This document shows, in pieces, positions 41,976 through 50,761 of a DNA stretch of 64,000 bases. The stretch's first letter is position 1. The number at the start of each line of letters is the position of its first letter. Under the pieces are notes generated by a model. The model did no database searches and was not told where the DNA came from. It saw only the letters and a program-made list of their open reading frames with translations. The stretch is taken from contig NZ_CP041151.1 of assembly GCF_006494715.1 (NCBI RefSeq), positions 3,472,001-3,536,000 on the forward strand. Direction: 5' to 3'. The translations under genes were made by a program, and so were the position numbers. This DNA comes from Shewanella sp. SNU WT4 (GTDB lineage: Bacteria > Pseudomonadota > Gammaproteobacteria > Enterobacterales > Shewanellaceae).

Positions 41976-42062
41976 GCAGGTGTGGTGGAATTGGTAGACA
42001 CGCTAGCTTCAGGTGCTAGTGCCCTCACGGGCGTGGAAGTTCAAGTCTTCTCACCTGTACCA
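41976..42062 (+). tRNA. tRNA-Leu (CAG), copy 3
   Basis: 87 nt, identical to copy 1; 28-bp spacer from copy 2. Confidence 0.97.
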
Positions 42063-42109
42063 AATTTGATGCAAATCATCTTTGGTACAAAGTCACAAGA
42101 TAGTAAGAT

Positions 42110-42185
42110 GCCCGAATAGCTCAGTCGGTAGAGCAGAGGATTGAAAATCCTCGTGTCCCTGGTTCGATTCCGGGTTCGGGCACCA
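42110..42185 (+). tRNA. tRNA-Phe (GAA), copy 2
   Basis: 76 nt, identical to the first tRNA-Phe, with encoded CCA. Its downstream spacer resembles that after copy 3. Confidence 0.98.
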
Positions 42186-42234
42186 ATCTTGAGCATGACT
42201 TATCGTCAGACTAAGACGTTAACCAGTCAACAAT

Positions 42235-42321
42235 GCAGGTGTGGTGGAATTGGTAGACACGCTAGCTTCAGGTGCTAGTGCCCTCACGGGCGTGGAAGTT
42301 CAAGTCTTCTCACCTGTACCA
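42235..42321 (+). tRNA. tRNA-Leu (CAG), copy 4
   Basis: 87 nt, identical to the other Leu copies. It is followed by a terminator-like hairpin at 42335-42355. Confidence 0.97.
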
Positions 42322-42334
42322 ATTATTTAAGAAT

Positions 42335-42355
42335 CTCGCGGATGCGAGTTTTTTT
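42335..42355 (+). terminator. Internal terminator-like hairpin in the tRNA array
   Basis: Stem CTCGC / GCGAG with a GGAT loop, followed by seven T. It lies between Leu copy 4 and Phe copy 3, so downstream tRNAs may depend on read-through. Confidence 0.65.
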
Positions 42356-42368
42356 AGCGCAAGAATTC

Positions 42369-42444
42369 GCCCGAATAGCTCAGTCGGTAGAGCAGAGGAT
42401 TGAAAATCCTCGTGTCCCTGGTTCGATTCCGGGTTCGGGCACCA
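42369..42444 (+). tRNA. tRNA-Phe (GAA), copy 3
   Basis: 76 nt, identical to the other two Phe copies. It starts 14 bp after the T-run of the internal hairpin. Confidence 0.98.
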
Positions 42445-42481
42445 TCTCTTCGTCTATACTAAGACGTGAAATAAGTACAAT

Positions 42482-42568
42482 GCAGGTGTGGTGGAATTGG
42501 TAGACACGCTAGCTTCAGGTGCTAGTGCCCTCACGGGCGTGGAAGTTCAAGTCTTCTCACCTGTACCA
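42482..42568 (+). tRNA. tRNA-Leu (CAG), copy 5
   Basis: 87 nt, identical to the other Leu copies, and the last gene of the array, 8 bp before the final terminator. Confidence 0.97.
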
Positions 42569-42576
42569 ATTAAGAA

Positions 42577-42604
42577 AAAATCTCGCTAAGGCGAGATTTT
42601 TTTT
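42577..42604 (+). terminator. Final terminator of the tRNA array
   Basis: Stem AAAATCTCGC / GCGAGATTTT with a TAAG loop, followed by further T. The CTCGC/GCGAG core matches the internal hairpin at 42335. Confidence 0.9.
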
Positions 42605-42702
42605 GCCTAAAATTTGGTGAAAGACAACCCAAACCACTTTAAGCGGCTACGAGATAATAACCGTATTACTTATTATCACTATGATATGCGCCTAAACACA
42701 AA

Positions 42703-42727
42703 AAGGGCTTGCCAGTGGCAAGCCCTT
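42703..42727 (-). terminator. Terminator after rsuA
   Basis: Stem AAGGGCTTGCC / GGCAAGCCCTT with a 3-nt loop, followed on the minus strand by a T-run, about 70 bp beyond the rsuA stop. Confidence 0.85.
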
Positions 42728-42794
42728 CTTTATTGGCTGCGGTTAATGCTCAATAACACTTAACGCGCAAGCACTTATATTAACTCACGCCAAC

Positions 42795-43496
42795 TTAAGC
42801 GCCGATACTGGCAACTTCTGCAGCGGTTAGCATGCGCCATTCACCTTCAGCTAAATCGCTATCCAGTTCAATCGCGCCAATTTGCTCACGATGCAAAGCC
42901 ACCACCTTATTACCAACCGCAGCAAACATACGTTTTACTTGATGATATTTGCCTTCATTAATGGTTAATAACGCTTCATGGGAGGCCAAAATTTCAAGCT
43001 TAGCTGGCAAGGTCAGGTTATCTTCACCGCGCAGCGCTAAACCCGTAGCAAAAGGTTCGATGAGATCTTCAGTCACAGGATCTGCTAATTCCACCCGATA
43101 GCGCTTAGCGCACTGCTTTTTAGGGGATGTCACTTGATGCGACCATTGGCCATCATCAGTTATTAGCACTAGCCCTGTGGTATCGACATCTAAACGGCCA
43201 GCAATATGCAGTTTTTCCACTTGAGGCACATCCAGCAGATTTAATACTGACTGATGCACTTCATCTTGGGTTGAACAGATATAGCCTTGCGGCTTATGGA
43301 GCATGATGTAGCGATTACCCAGCACTTGGATAACCTCATCATTGAAAGTCACAATACTGCCATCCACTAGCTGTAATGAGGCATCTTTTACCATGATGCC
43401 ATCAACCTTTATCTCTCCACGCTTAAGCGCTCGTTTAGCTAAAGAACGAGTCAAGCCAGTAGATTCACATATGTATTTATCAAGACGCACTGTCAT
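42795..43496 (-). CDS. rsuA: 16S rRNA pseudouridine-516 synthase
   Basis: 233 residues. N-terminal S4 domain (about 4-60), then the catalytic domain with AGRLDVDTTGLVLITDDG (catalytic Asp in GRLD) and the C-terminal EGKYHQVKRMFAAVGN, all close to E. coli RsuA (231 residues). The ATG at 43496 is used; a GTG two codons earlier is also open. It is a single gene with its own terminator. Closely related RluB/E/F types were considered, but the overall match favours RsuA. Confidence 0.93.
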   Translation of the reverse strand: MTVRLDKYICESTGLTRSLAKRALKRGEIKVDGIMVKDASLQLVDGSIVTFNDEVIQVLGNRYIMLHKPQGYICSTQDEVHQSVLNLLDVPQVEKLHIAGRLDVDTTGLVLITDDGQWSHQVTSPKKQCAKRYRVELADPVTEDLIEPFATGLALRGEDNLTLPAKLEILASHEALLTINEGKYHQVKRMFAAVGNKVVALHREQIGAIELDSDLAEGEWRMLTAAEVASIGA

Positions 43497-43701
43497 ACCC
43501 ACCCAATCAAATAGCTGCCGATTATAGCCAAACTAAGCTAACAAGGCTTGTGATACCGCCCATAAGCCTCCACAAAATTTTAGTTACATTTTTTATTCAG
43601 TAGAACGACTGAAAAAACACCCATTAGCTTTACATTATTGCAACACCACATACCATAGGCATCATTGCCCATGTCAGGGCTCACTATAACAAGGGATATT
43701 T

Positions 43702-45807
43702 ATGCGCAAGTTAATCTTAGGCAGCGTATGTGTGTCAGCAATCTCGCTGTTAACGGCCTGTAATCCAAGCGATATTAGCCAGCAAGCCGCAACGCCAACT
43801 ACTGAGACGGCAAGCCCTGCGGTATCTAAAGTTGCCGCTGCGGTTAAGCAAGAGCTGAGCTCAGGAATTGATTTTGAAAACTTTGACAGTTCAGTGCGCC
43901 CGCAAGATGACTTTTATACCTATGTGAATGGCGCTTGGATAAACAATGCAGAAATTCCTGGCGATCAAGTGAGCATTGGCGCCTTTTATGATTTACGTGA
44001 GCAAGCCCAGCAAGACGTTAAAACCATTATTGAAGAAGTGGCCGCAACGCCTAACCTCACCCCGGGCAGTGACGAGCAAAAGGTGGCCGATTTATATCGT
44101 GCCTATATGGATGTAGCCACCATAGATAAACTTGGTGTAACGCCACTTAAGCCATATTTTGCTGAGATCAATGCTATCGCCAGCCCATCGCAATTAATGA
44201 GCTATTTTGCCCAAAGCCAAATCATGGGCGGCGGCACACCGTTTGCGTTTTATATTAATGCCGATGCCAAAGATTCAACCCGCTACGCTGCCCACATTTG
44301 GCAAGCGGGATTAAGCTTACCCGACCGCGATTATTACTTATCTGCTGAACCCAGATACCTAGAAATTCGCGCCGCCTATCTTGCTCATATTGCCAAAATG
44401 TTTACCTTGGCAGGCTTAGCCAATCCAGAAGAAAGCGCTAAGCAAGTGTTAGCCTTAGAAACCGACATAGCTAAGCTGCATTGGGATAAAGTGGAAACGC
44501 GCGATAGCACTAAAACCTACAACCTTGTTGCCACTAAAGATTTAGCGACCTTAAGTCCTGGCATTGATTGGCAAGCTTACTTAACCGCCCTTGGCGTTGA
44601 TAAACAAGGTCAAATTATTATTAACCAGCCAAGCTTTATTACTGGTATGGGTAAGCTGATTAACCAAGATACTTTGCCAGAGTGGAAAACCTACCTCACA
44701 TGGCAGTTATTAACTCAATTTGCGAGCGACTTGAGCACGCCACTTAACGATGAAAACTTCGCGTTTTTCTCCAAGTCCCTTAACGGTCAAGCCGAGCCAA
44801 AACCTAGGTGGAAGCTTGGGGTAGATAACGTTAATGGCGTGCTCGGTGAAATTGTCGGCAAGATTTATATCAAGCGTCACTTCACCCCAGAAGCCAAACA
44901 AAGAATGCAGCAGTTAGTTGAAAACCTGCGCTCCGCTTATGGCCAAAGTATTGATGAACTCACCTGGATGAGCCCAGAAACTAAAGTCGCTGCCAAAGAA
45001 AAGCTGGCTAAGTTTAATCCTAAAATTGGCTATCCTGACCAATGGCGCGATTATTCAGCCCTGACCATAAGCGCTAGTGATTTGGTCGGCAACATAGTCA
45101 ACGCCAATCGCCTTAATCATCAATTAGAGTTAGAAAAGCTTGGCGGCCCAATAAGAAAGTGGGAATGGTTTATGACGCCACAAACCGTCAATGCCTACTA
45201 CAATCCAACCATGAATGAAATCGTGTTCCCTGCGGCGATTTTACAACCGCCCTTCTTTAGTATGGATGCCGATGATGCCGTCAATTACGGCGGTATTGGC
45301 GCTGTGATTGGCCATGAGATGGGCCATGGTTTTGATGACCAAGGCGCTAAATTTGATGGTGATGGCAACCTTAAAGATTGGTGGACAGAAAAAGACTTAG
45401 TCGAGTTTACTCTGCGCGGTAACGCCCTCATCAAGCAATATAATGGCTATAAAGTCTTTGATGATTTACACGTGAATGGCGAGCTTACTTTAGGTGAGAA
45501 TATTGGCGATTTATCTGGGGTCACTATCGCCTATAAAGCCTATCAAATGTCCTTAAATAACCAACAAGCCCCTGTCATTGATGGCTTAAGTGGTAATGAG
45601 CGTTTCTTTATTGGCTTTAGCCAAATCTGGCGCAGCAAGCTTAAAGATGAAGCCATGCGTAACCGGGTTGCCACTGACCCACACTCACCGGGTAAGTTCC
45701 GCGCCATTGGCTCGCTCGCTAACATGCCAGAATTCTATCAAACCTTTGATGTAAAACCTGGCGATGGCATGTATCTGCCTGACGACCAAAGAGTCAAAAT
45801 CTGGTAA
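43702..45807 (+). CDS. M13 (neprilysin/PepO-type) metallopeptidase lipoprotein
   Basis: 701 residues. Lipobox LLTAC (C20), so probably anchored in the outer or inner membrane. The N-terminal M13 domain begins DSSVRPQDDFYTYVNGAWI; the catalytic domain has H538EMGH542 as zinc site, E599 (GENIGDLSGV) as third ligand, NAYYNPTMNEIVFPA for substrate binding, and a C-terminal CxxW-like end here reading DDQRVKIW. It hydrolyses peptides. It is monocistronic and ends before a terminator. Confidence 0.95.
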   Translation: MRKLILGSVCVSAISLLTACNPSDISQQAATPTTETASPAVSKVAAAVKQELSSGIDFENFDSSVRPQDDFYTYVNGAWINNAEIPGDQVSIGAFYDLREQAQQDVKTIIEEVAATPNLTPGSDEQKVADLYRAYMDVATIDKLGVTPLKPYFAEINAIASPSQLMSYFAQSQIMGGGTPFAFYINADAKDSTRYAAHIWQAGLSLPDRDYYLSAEPRYLEIRAAYLAHIAKMFTLAGLANPEESAKQVLALETDIAKLHWDKVETRDSTKTYNLVATKDLATLSPGIDWQAYLTALGVDKQGQIIINQPSFITGMGKLINQDTLPEWKTYLTWQLLTQFASDLSTPLNDENFAFFSKSLNGQAEPKPRWKLGVDNVNGVLGEIVGKIYIKRHFTPEAKQRMQQLVENLRSAYGQSIDELTWMSPETKVAAKEKLAKFNPKIGYPDQWRDYSALTISASDLVGNIVNANRLNHQLELEKLGGPIRKWEWFMTPQTVNAYYNPTMNEIVFPAAILQPPFFSMDADDAVNYGGIGAVIGHEMGHGFDDQGAKFDGDGNLKDWWTEKDLVEFTLRGNALIKQYNGYKVFDDLHVNGELTLGENIGDLSGVTIAYKAYQMSLNNQQAPVIDGLSGNERFFIGFSQIWRSKLKDEAMRNRVATDPHSPGKFRAIGSLANMPEFYQTFDVKPGDGMYLPDDQRVKIW

Positions 45808-45855
45808 TCGTGATTATCACGCCAGATTCGCAGTAATAACCCATAGTAATCCCCT

Positions 45856-45886
45856 AAGGCTGCGCCATTTTGGCGCAGCCTTTTTA
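45856..45886 (+). terminator. Terminator after the M13 peptidase gene
   Basis: A 12-bp stem, AAGGCTGCGCCA / TGGCGCAGCCTT, with a 3-nt loop and a T-run. Confidence 0.93.
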
Positions 45887-45967
45887 TCGAGTTCGCCTCA
45901 CAAACGATTAGCCAGCCTTAACCACAAAAGGCTATACTGCCGCCAAATTTAGATAGCGGAACATCAC

Positions 45968-46375
45968 ATGAATGAATTGATTGAACGCCTGCAGGAACTT
46001 AACCAAACCGTTCCCGTCCCGTTGGAATTACCTGAGTATGACCAACTGGTGCAAGCCGAAGAACAACTATTAATCGGCTTTCCTCGAGAACTAAAAGAGT
46101 TTTTGCTGTATGCCAGCGATGTGATTGTTGGCCGTATTGAGCCAGTAACAGTATCAGACCCAAGCTCCCACACCTATTTACCTGAAGTCGCCTCTTACGC
46201 TTGGTCCATTGGCCTGCCGCGGGATTTATTGCCGATTTGTCAGGTAGGTGATGATTTTTATTGTATAGATCAAGAAGGTAGAGTTTATTTGTGGCAAGAT
46301 GGCTATCTTGACGAAGAAACCACTTGGGAATCCTTCTGGGAATGGGTGGACAACGTGTGGCTAGCCCACTGCTAA
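45968..46375 (+). CDS. SMI1/KNR4-family protein
   Basis: 135 residues, acidic, with the SMI1/KNR4 layout: an N-terminal helix, LPEYDQLVQAEEQLLIGFPRELKEFLLYASD, a central beta part, and CQVGDDFYCIDQEGRVYLWQDG. The superfamily includes immunity proteins against contact-dependent toxins, but many members are unlinked to toxins. No toxin gene is adjacent. It lies 24 bp before the DUF4447-like gene and probably shares its transcript. Confidence 0.8.
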   Translation: MNELIERLQELNQTVPVPLELPEYDQLVQAEEQLLIGFPRELKEFLLYASDVIVGRIEPVTVSDPSSHTYLPEVASYAWSIGLPRDLLPICQVGDDFYCIDQEGRVYLWQDGYLDEETTWESFWEWVDNVWLAHC

Positions 46376-46399
46376 TTGGTAAGCAATAGGATAATAATT

Positions 46400-46903
46400 A
46401 TGGCAAAGCAACCTGATTTAAATGCTGTTGAGATGCAATATTTACGCATGTCTCTCGGCCTAGATGCACAGCTACTTGCACAGTTAACCCAAACAACCGT
46501 AGAGCAAGTGCTTGCTTGGGAAGCGGGTACCACTATTGCGCCTGAATTAGTGCAAAAGAAACTGCTCGAAATCGATGAAACCATTGAACTGCGTGTTGCC
46601 GATACTTGTGATGGCATTGAAACCTTGTTTAAGCAGGAGCCTAAGCGCCGCTTAGCGTTCGTGGTGTATCCAACTCAAGCTGTGTATACCCAATACAATC
46701 CAGAATTTTTAAGCTCACTGCCGTTAACTGAGCTTTACACTACTTGCGCTTGGCGCATCAAAAAAGAATGTAAGCTAATTCTTGATGTGGAAGTCACTTT
46801 AGTGCAATTGGACGCTGAAGCTTATAAGAGCTATCGCGCCGAGCATAACTTAGGTGAAAGCCCAAATAATCGCGCCAAGTGGGCCGCGACTCAAATCAAG
46901 TAA
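46400..46903 (+). CDS. DUF4447-like protein with N-terminal helix-turn-helix-like region
   Basis: 167 residues from the ATG at 46400, which has AGGATAA upstream. The N-terminal part (about 5-60: [30 protein letters not shown]) has the spacing of a Cro/C1-like HTH, and the rest is mixed alpha/beta. It resembles DUF4447, a family of marine gammaproteobacteria; that identification is from memory and moderate. The function is unknown. It follows the SMI1/KNR4 gene and is followed by two hairpins. Confidence 0.65.
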   Translation: MAKQPDLNAVEMQYLRMSLGLDAQLLAQLTQTTVEQVLAWEAGTTIAPELVQKKLLEIDETIELRVADTCDGIETLFKQEPKRRLAFVVYPTQAVYTQYNPEFLSSLPLTELYTTCAWRIKKECKLILDVEVTLVQLDAEAYKSYRAEHNLGESPNNRAKWAATQIK

Positions 46904-46935
46904 CTCGATTAAAAAACTAATCAAATGACTGAATT

Positions 46936-46998
46936 AATTGAGCCTTTTTAATAAGGCTCAATTGATATCAAAAAGCGGCCTTGTAGCCGCTTTTTTTA
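46936..46998 (+). terminator. Two tandem hairpins after the DUF4447-like gene
   Basis: A first hairpin TTGAGCCTT / AAGGCTCAA (about 46938-46962) is followed by a canonical terminator with stem AAAGCGGC (46972-46979) / GCCGCTTT (46986-46993) and a seven-T tail. The rest of 46999-47181 shows no gene. Confidence 0.85.
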
Positions 46999-47181
46999 TG
47001 CGCCATGTAAAGTGCCAACACGCAGGCCTTTGGAGGCGCGCTCAGCGTTTGCATCGATCTCAGCCCGCAATCTGTGCTATTATCCCGCGCAATATTTCTA
47101 CAAGCTTTTTAACTAGCTATGTCAACCCGCTAGAGCCGCGATAAATGCTGCTCAGTCATCGCATATAAATGCTGGAAACCC

Positions 47182-47646
47182 ATGATAAACAACGATAAAT
47201 TTAGACAGATTCGCTACATCTTCAACTATAACAACACTCATGCCTTAAAAATATTTAAGAAGATGGGTGCGGCTATGACTGAGGCTGAATTATTGGCCTT
47301 TATGAAAAAAGAAGAAGACGCTGGGTTTGTATTGCTGAGCGATGAGCTGTTATGCCGCTTTTTAGATGGCATTATTATTGAAAAACGCGGTTTGAAAGAA
47401 GGCGCAGAATTGCCAAAACCTCTGACTGAACTCAATAACAATATGATTTTACGCAAAATCAAAATTGCCTTGCAGTTAAAAGATGATGATATTTTAGCGG
47501 CTCTTAAGATGGCTGATTTCCGCCTTTCTAAATCAGAATTAGGCGCATTATTCCAAAAGCCTGAGCACAAGAATTATCGCAATTGTGGCGATCAAATTCT
47601 GCGCTACACCATTAAAGGCTTAGGCTTAATTCACCGCGAAAAATAA
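47182..47646 (+). CDS. yehS: YehS-like protein (DUF1456)
   Basis: 154 residues (E. coli YehS 156). Two repeated DUF1456 units: NDKFRQIRYIFNYNNTHALKIF (about 3-24) and NNNMILRKIKIALQLKDDDILAAL (about 85-108), with the typical HKNYRNCGDQILRYTIKGL end. The function is unknown; the family is cytosolic. It appears monocistronic. Confidence 0.92.
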   Translation: MINNDKFRQIRYIFNYNNTHALKIFKKMGAAMTEAELLAFMKKEEDAGFVLLSDELLCRFLDGIIIEKRGLKEGAELPKPLTELNNNMILRKIKIALQLKDDDILAALKMADFRLSKSELGALFQKPEHKNYRNCGDQILRYTIKGLGLIHREK

Positions 47647-47782
47647 GACGCTCATCGTCATTGATGCTCGGCTGCAATTGATTTTGCACAAAAAGCAGCC
47701 GACAAATACAACAAAGATCACATTCCGTGTTAACCTTAACGCATTGAACTTTCTATAACTCTAATGCCAAACAAGGTTTACC

Positions 47783-49471
47783 ATGGAAGATAATAAACGC
47801 CCTCTGTATCTCCCTTTCGCAGGTCCTGCCATTCTTGAAGCGCCGTTAATTAATAAAGGCAGTGCTTTTAGCCACGAAGAACGAATGTTTTTCAATCTCG
47901 AAGGCCTAGTACCCCACGTGATTGAAACCATTGAAGAGCAAGCCTCGCGTGCCTACGATCAGTTCAAAAGCTTTAGCCGTGATGTCGATAAGCATATTTA
48001 TCTGCGTAATATTCAAGACACCAATGAAACCTTGTTTCATCGGTTAATTCAAAACCATATTACCGAGATGATGCCCATCATCTATACCCCGACTGTGGGT
48101 AAAGCCTGCGAGCGTTTCTCTCAGGATTATCGCCGTAATCGCGGATTATTTGTGTCCTATCCCAATAAAGACCGCATTGATGACATCTTAAATAACTCCA
48201 CCCGTCATAAAGTTAAAGTCATAGTAGTTACCGATGGCGAGCGCATTTTAGGCCTTGGCGATCAAGGCATTGGCGGCATGGGGATACCCATTGGTAAGTT
48301 GTCACTGTACACAAGTTGCGGCGGCATAAGCCCGGCATATACCTTGCCTATCACCTTAGATGTGGGCACGGATAATCCTAATTTATTAGAAGATCCTATG
48401 TATATGGGCTGGCGTCACCCGCGCATTGGTGGTGAGGAATACGCCAACTTTGTGGAAGCCTTTATGCAAGCCGTGCAGCGCCGCTGGCCTAATGCCCTGA
48501 TTCAATTTGAGGATTTTGCGCAAAAGAATGCCATGCCACTGCTTGAGCGCTATAAAGATAAATACTGCTGCTTTAATGATGATATTCAAGGCACAGCGGC
48601 GGTGACTGTTGGCTCATTGCTGGCAGCCTGTAAAGCCGCCGGTAGCCAGCTTAAAGATCAACGCGTGGCCTTTCTTGGCGCCGGTAGCGCTGGCTGCGGC
48701 ATAGCTGAAGCCATCATTGCGCAAATGGTGTCTGAAGGCATCAGTGATGAGCAAGCACGCAGCCAAATCTACATGGTCGACCGCTGGGGATTATTACTCG
48801 ATAACATGCCGAATCTATTGAGCTTCCAAGCTAAGCTTGGGCAAAAAGCCGATGTTATAGGCCAGTGGCAAAACGGCAATGATAATGTGTCTTTACTTGA
48901 TGTCGCGAATAACGCAAAACCTACCGTATTAATAGGTGTGAGCGGCGCGCCAGGCTTATTTACTGAAGAAATTATTAAGGCCATGCATAGTCATTGCCCA
49001 CGACCTATTATCTTCCCGCTGTCTAACCCCACTAGCCGTGTAGAAGCTACCCCTAAAGACTTAATCCACTGGACTCAAGGTCAGGCGTTAGTGGCCACAG
49101 GTAGCCCGTTTGAGCCTGTGGTGTATGAAGGTAAAACCTATGAAATTGCGCAGTGCAATAATAGCTTTATCTTCCCAGGCATAGGCCTTGGCGTATTAGC
49201 GAGCGGCGCGCGCCGCGTTAGCGATGAAATGCTAATGGCATCCAGCCGCGCCTTGGCTGAATGCTCACCGTTAGCCAGCGATGGTGAAGGCGGCTTATTG
49301 CCGAAACTTGAAGATATTCATGCCGTGAGTCAATACATTGCCTTTGCTGTTGGCCGCGTGGCTATGGATCAAGACTTAGCACTGCCGACCACCAATGAAA
49401 TATTAAGACAAGCGATTGAAAGTAACTTTTGGAAGCCCGAGTATCGCAGCTATAAGCGCACCTCCTTCTAA
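47783..49471 (+). CDS. maeA: NAD-dependent malic enzyme
   Basis: Oxidative decarboxylation of malate to pyruvate with NAD. 562 residues (E. coli MaeA 565). Motifs in order: malic N-domain with [11 protein letters not shown] (catalytic Tyr), [25 protein letters not shown]; metal ligands in QFEDFA and [12 protein letters not shown]; Rossmann [11 protein letters not shown]; and [13 protein letters not shown]. The size and [10 protein letters not shown] favour the NAD-type (MaeA) over the larger NADP-type MaeB. A terminator follows. Confidence 0.95.
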   Translation: MEDNKRPLYLPFAGPAILEAPLINKGSAFSHEERMFFNLEGLVPHVIETIEEQASRAYDQFKSFSRDVDKHIYLRNIQDTNETLFHRLIQNHITEMMPIIYTPTVGKACERFSQDYRRNRGLFVSYPNKDRIDDILNNSTRHKVKVIVVTDGERILGLGDQGIGGMGIPIGKLSLYTSCGGISPAYTLPITLDVGTDNPNLLEDPMYMGWRHPRIGGEEYANFVEAFMQAVQRRWPNALIQFEDFAQKNAMPLLERYKDKYCCFNDDIQGTAAVTVGSLLAACKAAGSQLKDQRVAFLGAGSAGCGIAEAIIAQMVSEGISDEQARSQIYMVDRWGLLLDNMPNLLSFQAKLGQKADVIGQWQNGNDNVSLLDVANNAKPTVLIGVSGAPGLFTEEIIKAMHSHCPRPIIFPLSNPTSRVEATPKDLIHWTQGQALVATGSPFEPVVYEGKTYEIAQCNNSFIFPGIGLGVLASGARRVSDEMLMASSRALAECSPLASDGEGGLLPKLEDIHAVSQYIAFAVGRVAMDQDLALPTTNEILRQAIESNFWKPEYRSYKRTSF

Positions 49472-49483
49472 ATCGTTACCCAT

Positions 49484-49511
49484 AAAAAAACCGCCTTTCG
49501 GCGGTTTTTTT
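49484..49511. terminator. Bidirectional terminator after maeA
   Basis: Stem AAAAACCGCC / GGCGGTTTTT with a TTTC loop and T/A tracts on both sides, between convergent maeA and the minus-strand gene at 49525. Confidence 0.93.
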
Positions 49512-49524
49512 ATGCTGACAAGCC

Positions 49525-49956
49525 TTACGCAATCACTTGCTTAATAGCATTAAGCATAGAACGATCGGTACGGGCTTTTTTCAGCTTCTTAATGCTTTCT
49601 TTGAGCGCTTGCTCAATCAGCTTAGCGAAGATCCCCGCATAAGCCTGTTCATTAACAGCATCCTCTGAATCCTGACGGTCAGCGATTTCTTGGCCAGCCA
49701 TGGTCAGCTTTAACCAAGCGTGACCAATGAAGAAACCATGAAACTCAGCGTCACTGATTAACGCGCGGGCGCTGGCAGGAATAGCCTGATAATGAGTGGC
49801 AAACAAGCTGTCACTATCTAGCATTAATTGCTCATACAGATCGGCAAAAGCTTCATGCAAGCTTTCTGGCATCTCATTCATAGGAAACACTTGCGCCGCA
49901 ACGTTAATGGCAGCGAGGTGAGCGGTTTCGCGGTATTGAGCACTTACTTCAGTCAT
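49525..49956 (-). CDS. Conserved-looking hypothetical protein
   Basis: 143 residues; no family recognised. It is helical, acidic in the middle and basic at the C-terminus (ESIKKLKKARTDRS). No signal peptide, membrane helix or metal motif is visible, so it is probably cytosolic. It begins 16 bp after the stop of the minus-strand PAP2 gene, so the two are likely co-transcribed. Confidence 0.7.
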   Translation of the reverse strand: MTEVSAQYRETAHLAAINVAAQVFPMNEMPESLHEAFADLYEQLMLDSDSLFATHYQAIPASARALISDAEFHGFFIGHAWLKLTMAGQEIADRQDSEDAVNEQAYAGIFAKLIEQALKESIKKLKKARTDRSMLNAIKQVIA

Positions 49957-49972
49957 AGGAATTCTCTAACGA

Positions 49973-50509
49973 TTAGAAACGGCCGCTAATATACAGACCA
50001 TACTGGCCATTGCCTACTATTGGCGTGATATTTATATTTTCATAAGGGTCAGTAAAGTACCAACCCGCTAATGCGCCAATGGCTGCGCCCGCAAGCACAT
50101 CACCGACATAATGCTTGTCACTCTCAACGCGGCTATAAGCCACAAAGGTAGCGGCAACATAGGCTGGCGCGCCATATTGCCAGCCATAGCGCTGCTGAAT
50201 AAATGTCGCTGCCATAAAGCTATCTGTGGTGTGGCCAGACGGAAACGAGTCATTGCCACTGCCATCTGGGCGCTCTTTATCAACCGCAAGTTTTAAGCCT
50301 TCAGTAATTAAGCGCGCTGATACCGCAGCTTTTGCCAGCTGCCACATGCCTGCATCGCCCTCTTCATAAAACACTGTGGCGGCAAGCGCACTAACAGGCA
50401 AAGCTAAGTGCACTATGTCACCACTGGTCTCTAAGCTCGAGCTTGCCAACGCAGGTGTTGAGAGCGCCATTGCTCCCACGGCCAAGAGCCACTTTTTTAC
50501 TGAGGTCAT
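49973..50509 (-). CDS. PAP2-family phosphatase, exported
   Basis: 178 residues from the ATG at 50509, which begins a signal peptide (MTSVKKWLLAVGAMALSTPALA); the open frame extends 26 codons further without one. All three acid-phosphatase motifs are present: K73-x6-R80P81, P90SGH93 and S126R127-x5-H133-x3-D137. Only weakly hydrophobic helices surround them, so it may be a small periplasmic or membrane-associated lipid phosphatase. The substrate is unknown; undecaprenyl-pyrophosphate and phosphatidylglycerophosphate are options for the superfamily. Confidence 0.88.
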   Translation of the reverse strand: MTSVKKWLLAVGAMALSTPALASSSLETSGDIVHLALPVSALAATVFYEEGDAGMWQLAKAAVSARLITEGLKLAVDKERPDGSGNDSFPSGHTTDSFMAATFIQQRYGWQYGAPAYVAATFVAYSRVESDKHYVGDVLAGAAIGALAGWYFTDPYENINITPIVGNGQYGLYISGRF

Positions 50510-50761
50510 TCGCGATTCCCAAAAATTAAATCCAATCAAATTTAAGTGTGTTGTGGCCAAGCCACTATCACGGGCTTTGACCATCACTATGGCTTAGTCA
50601 TACCTAAGCCATAAACAAGGGCGCGATTATAACAGAAACAAGCTATTAGCGCTGAACTCACTATGCCGCTTACCTTTAAGCTAAATGTCCATGTGGCTGT
50701 GATTTGGCGCTCATCCTTAGGCAAGGTAAACTAGCCACATTATTTCTATACTTTGTACGCC

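Noticed and set aside
41617..42568. Regular repeats that could suggest a CRISPR array
   Set aside because: The repeat units are complete tRNA-Phe and tRNA-Leu genes, and the intervals vary irregularly.
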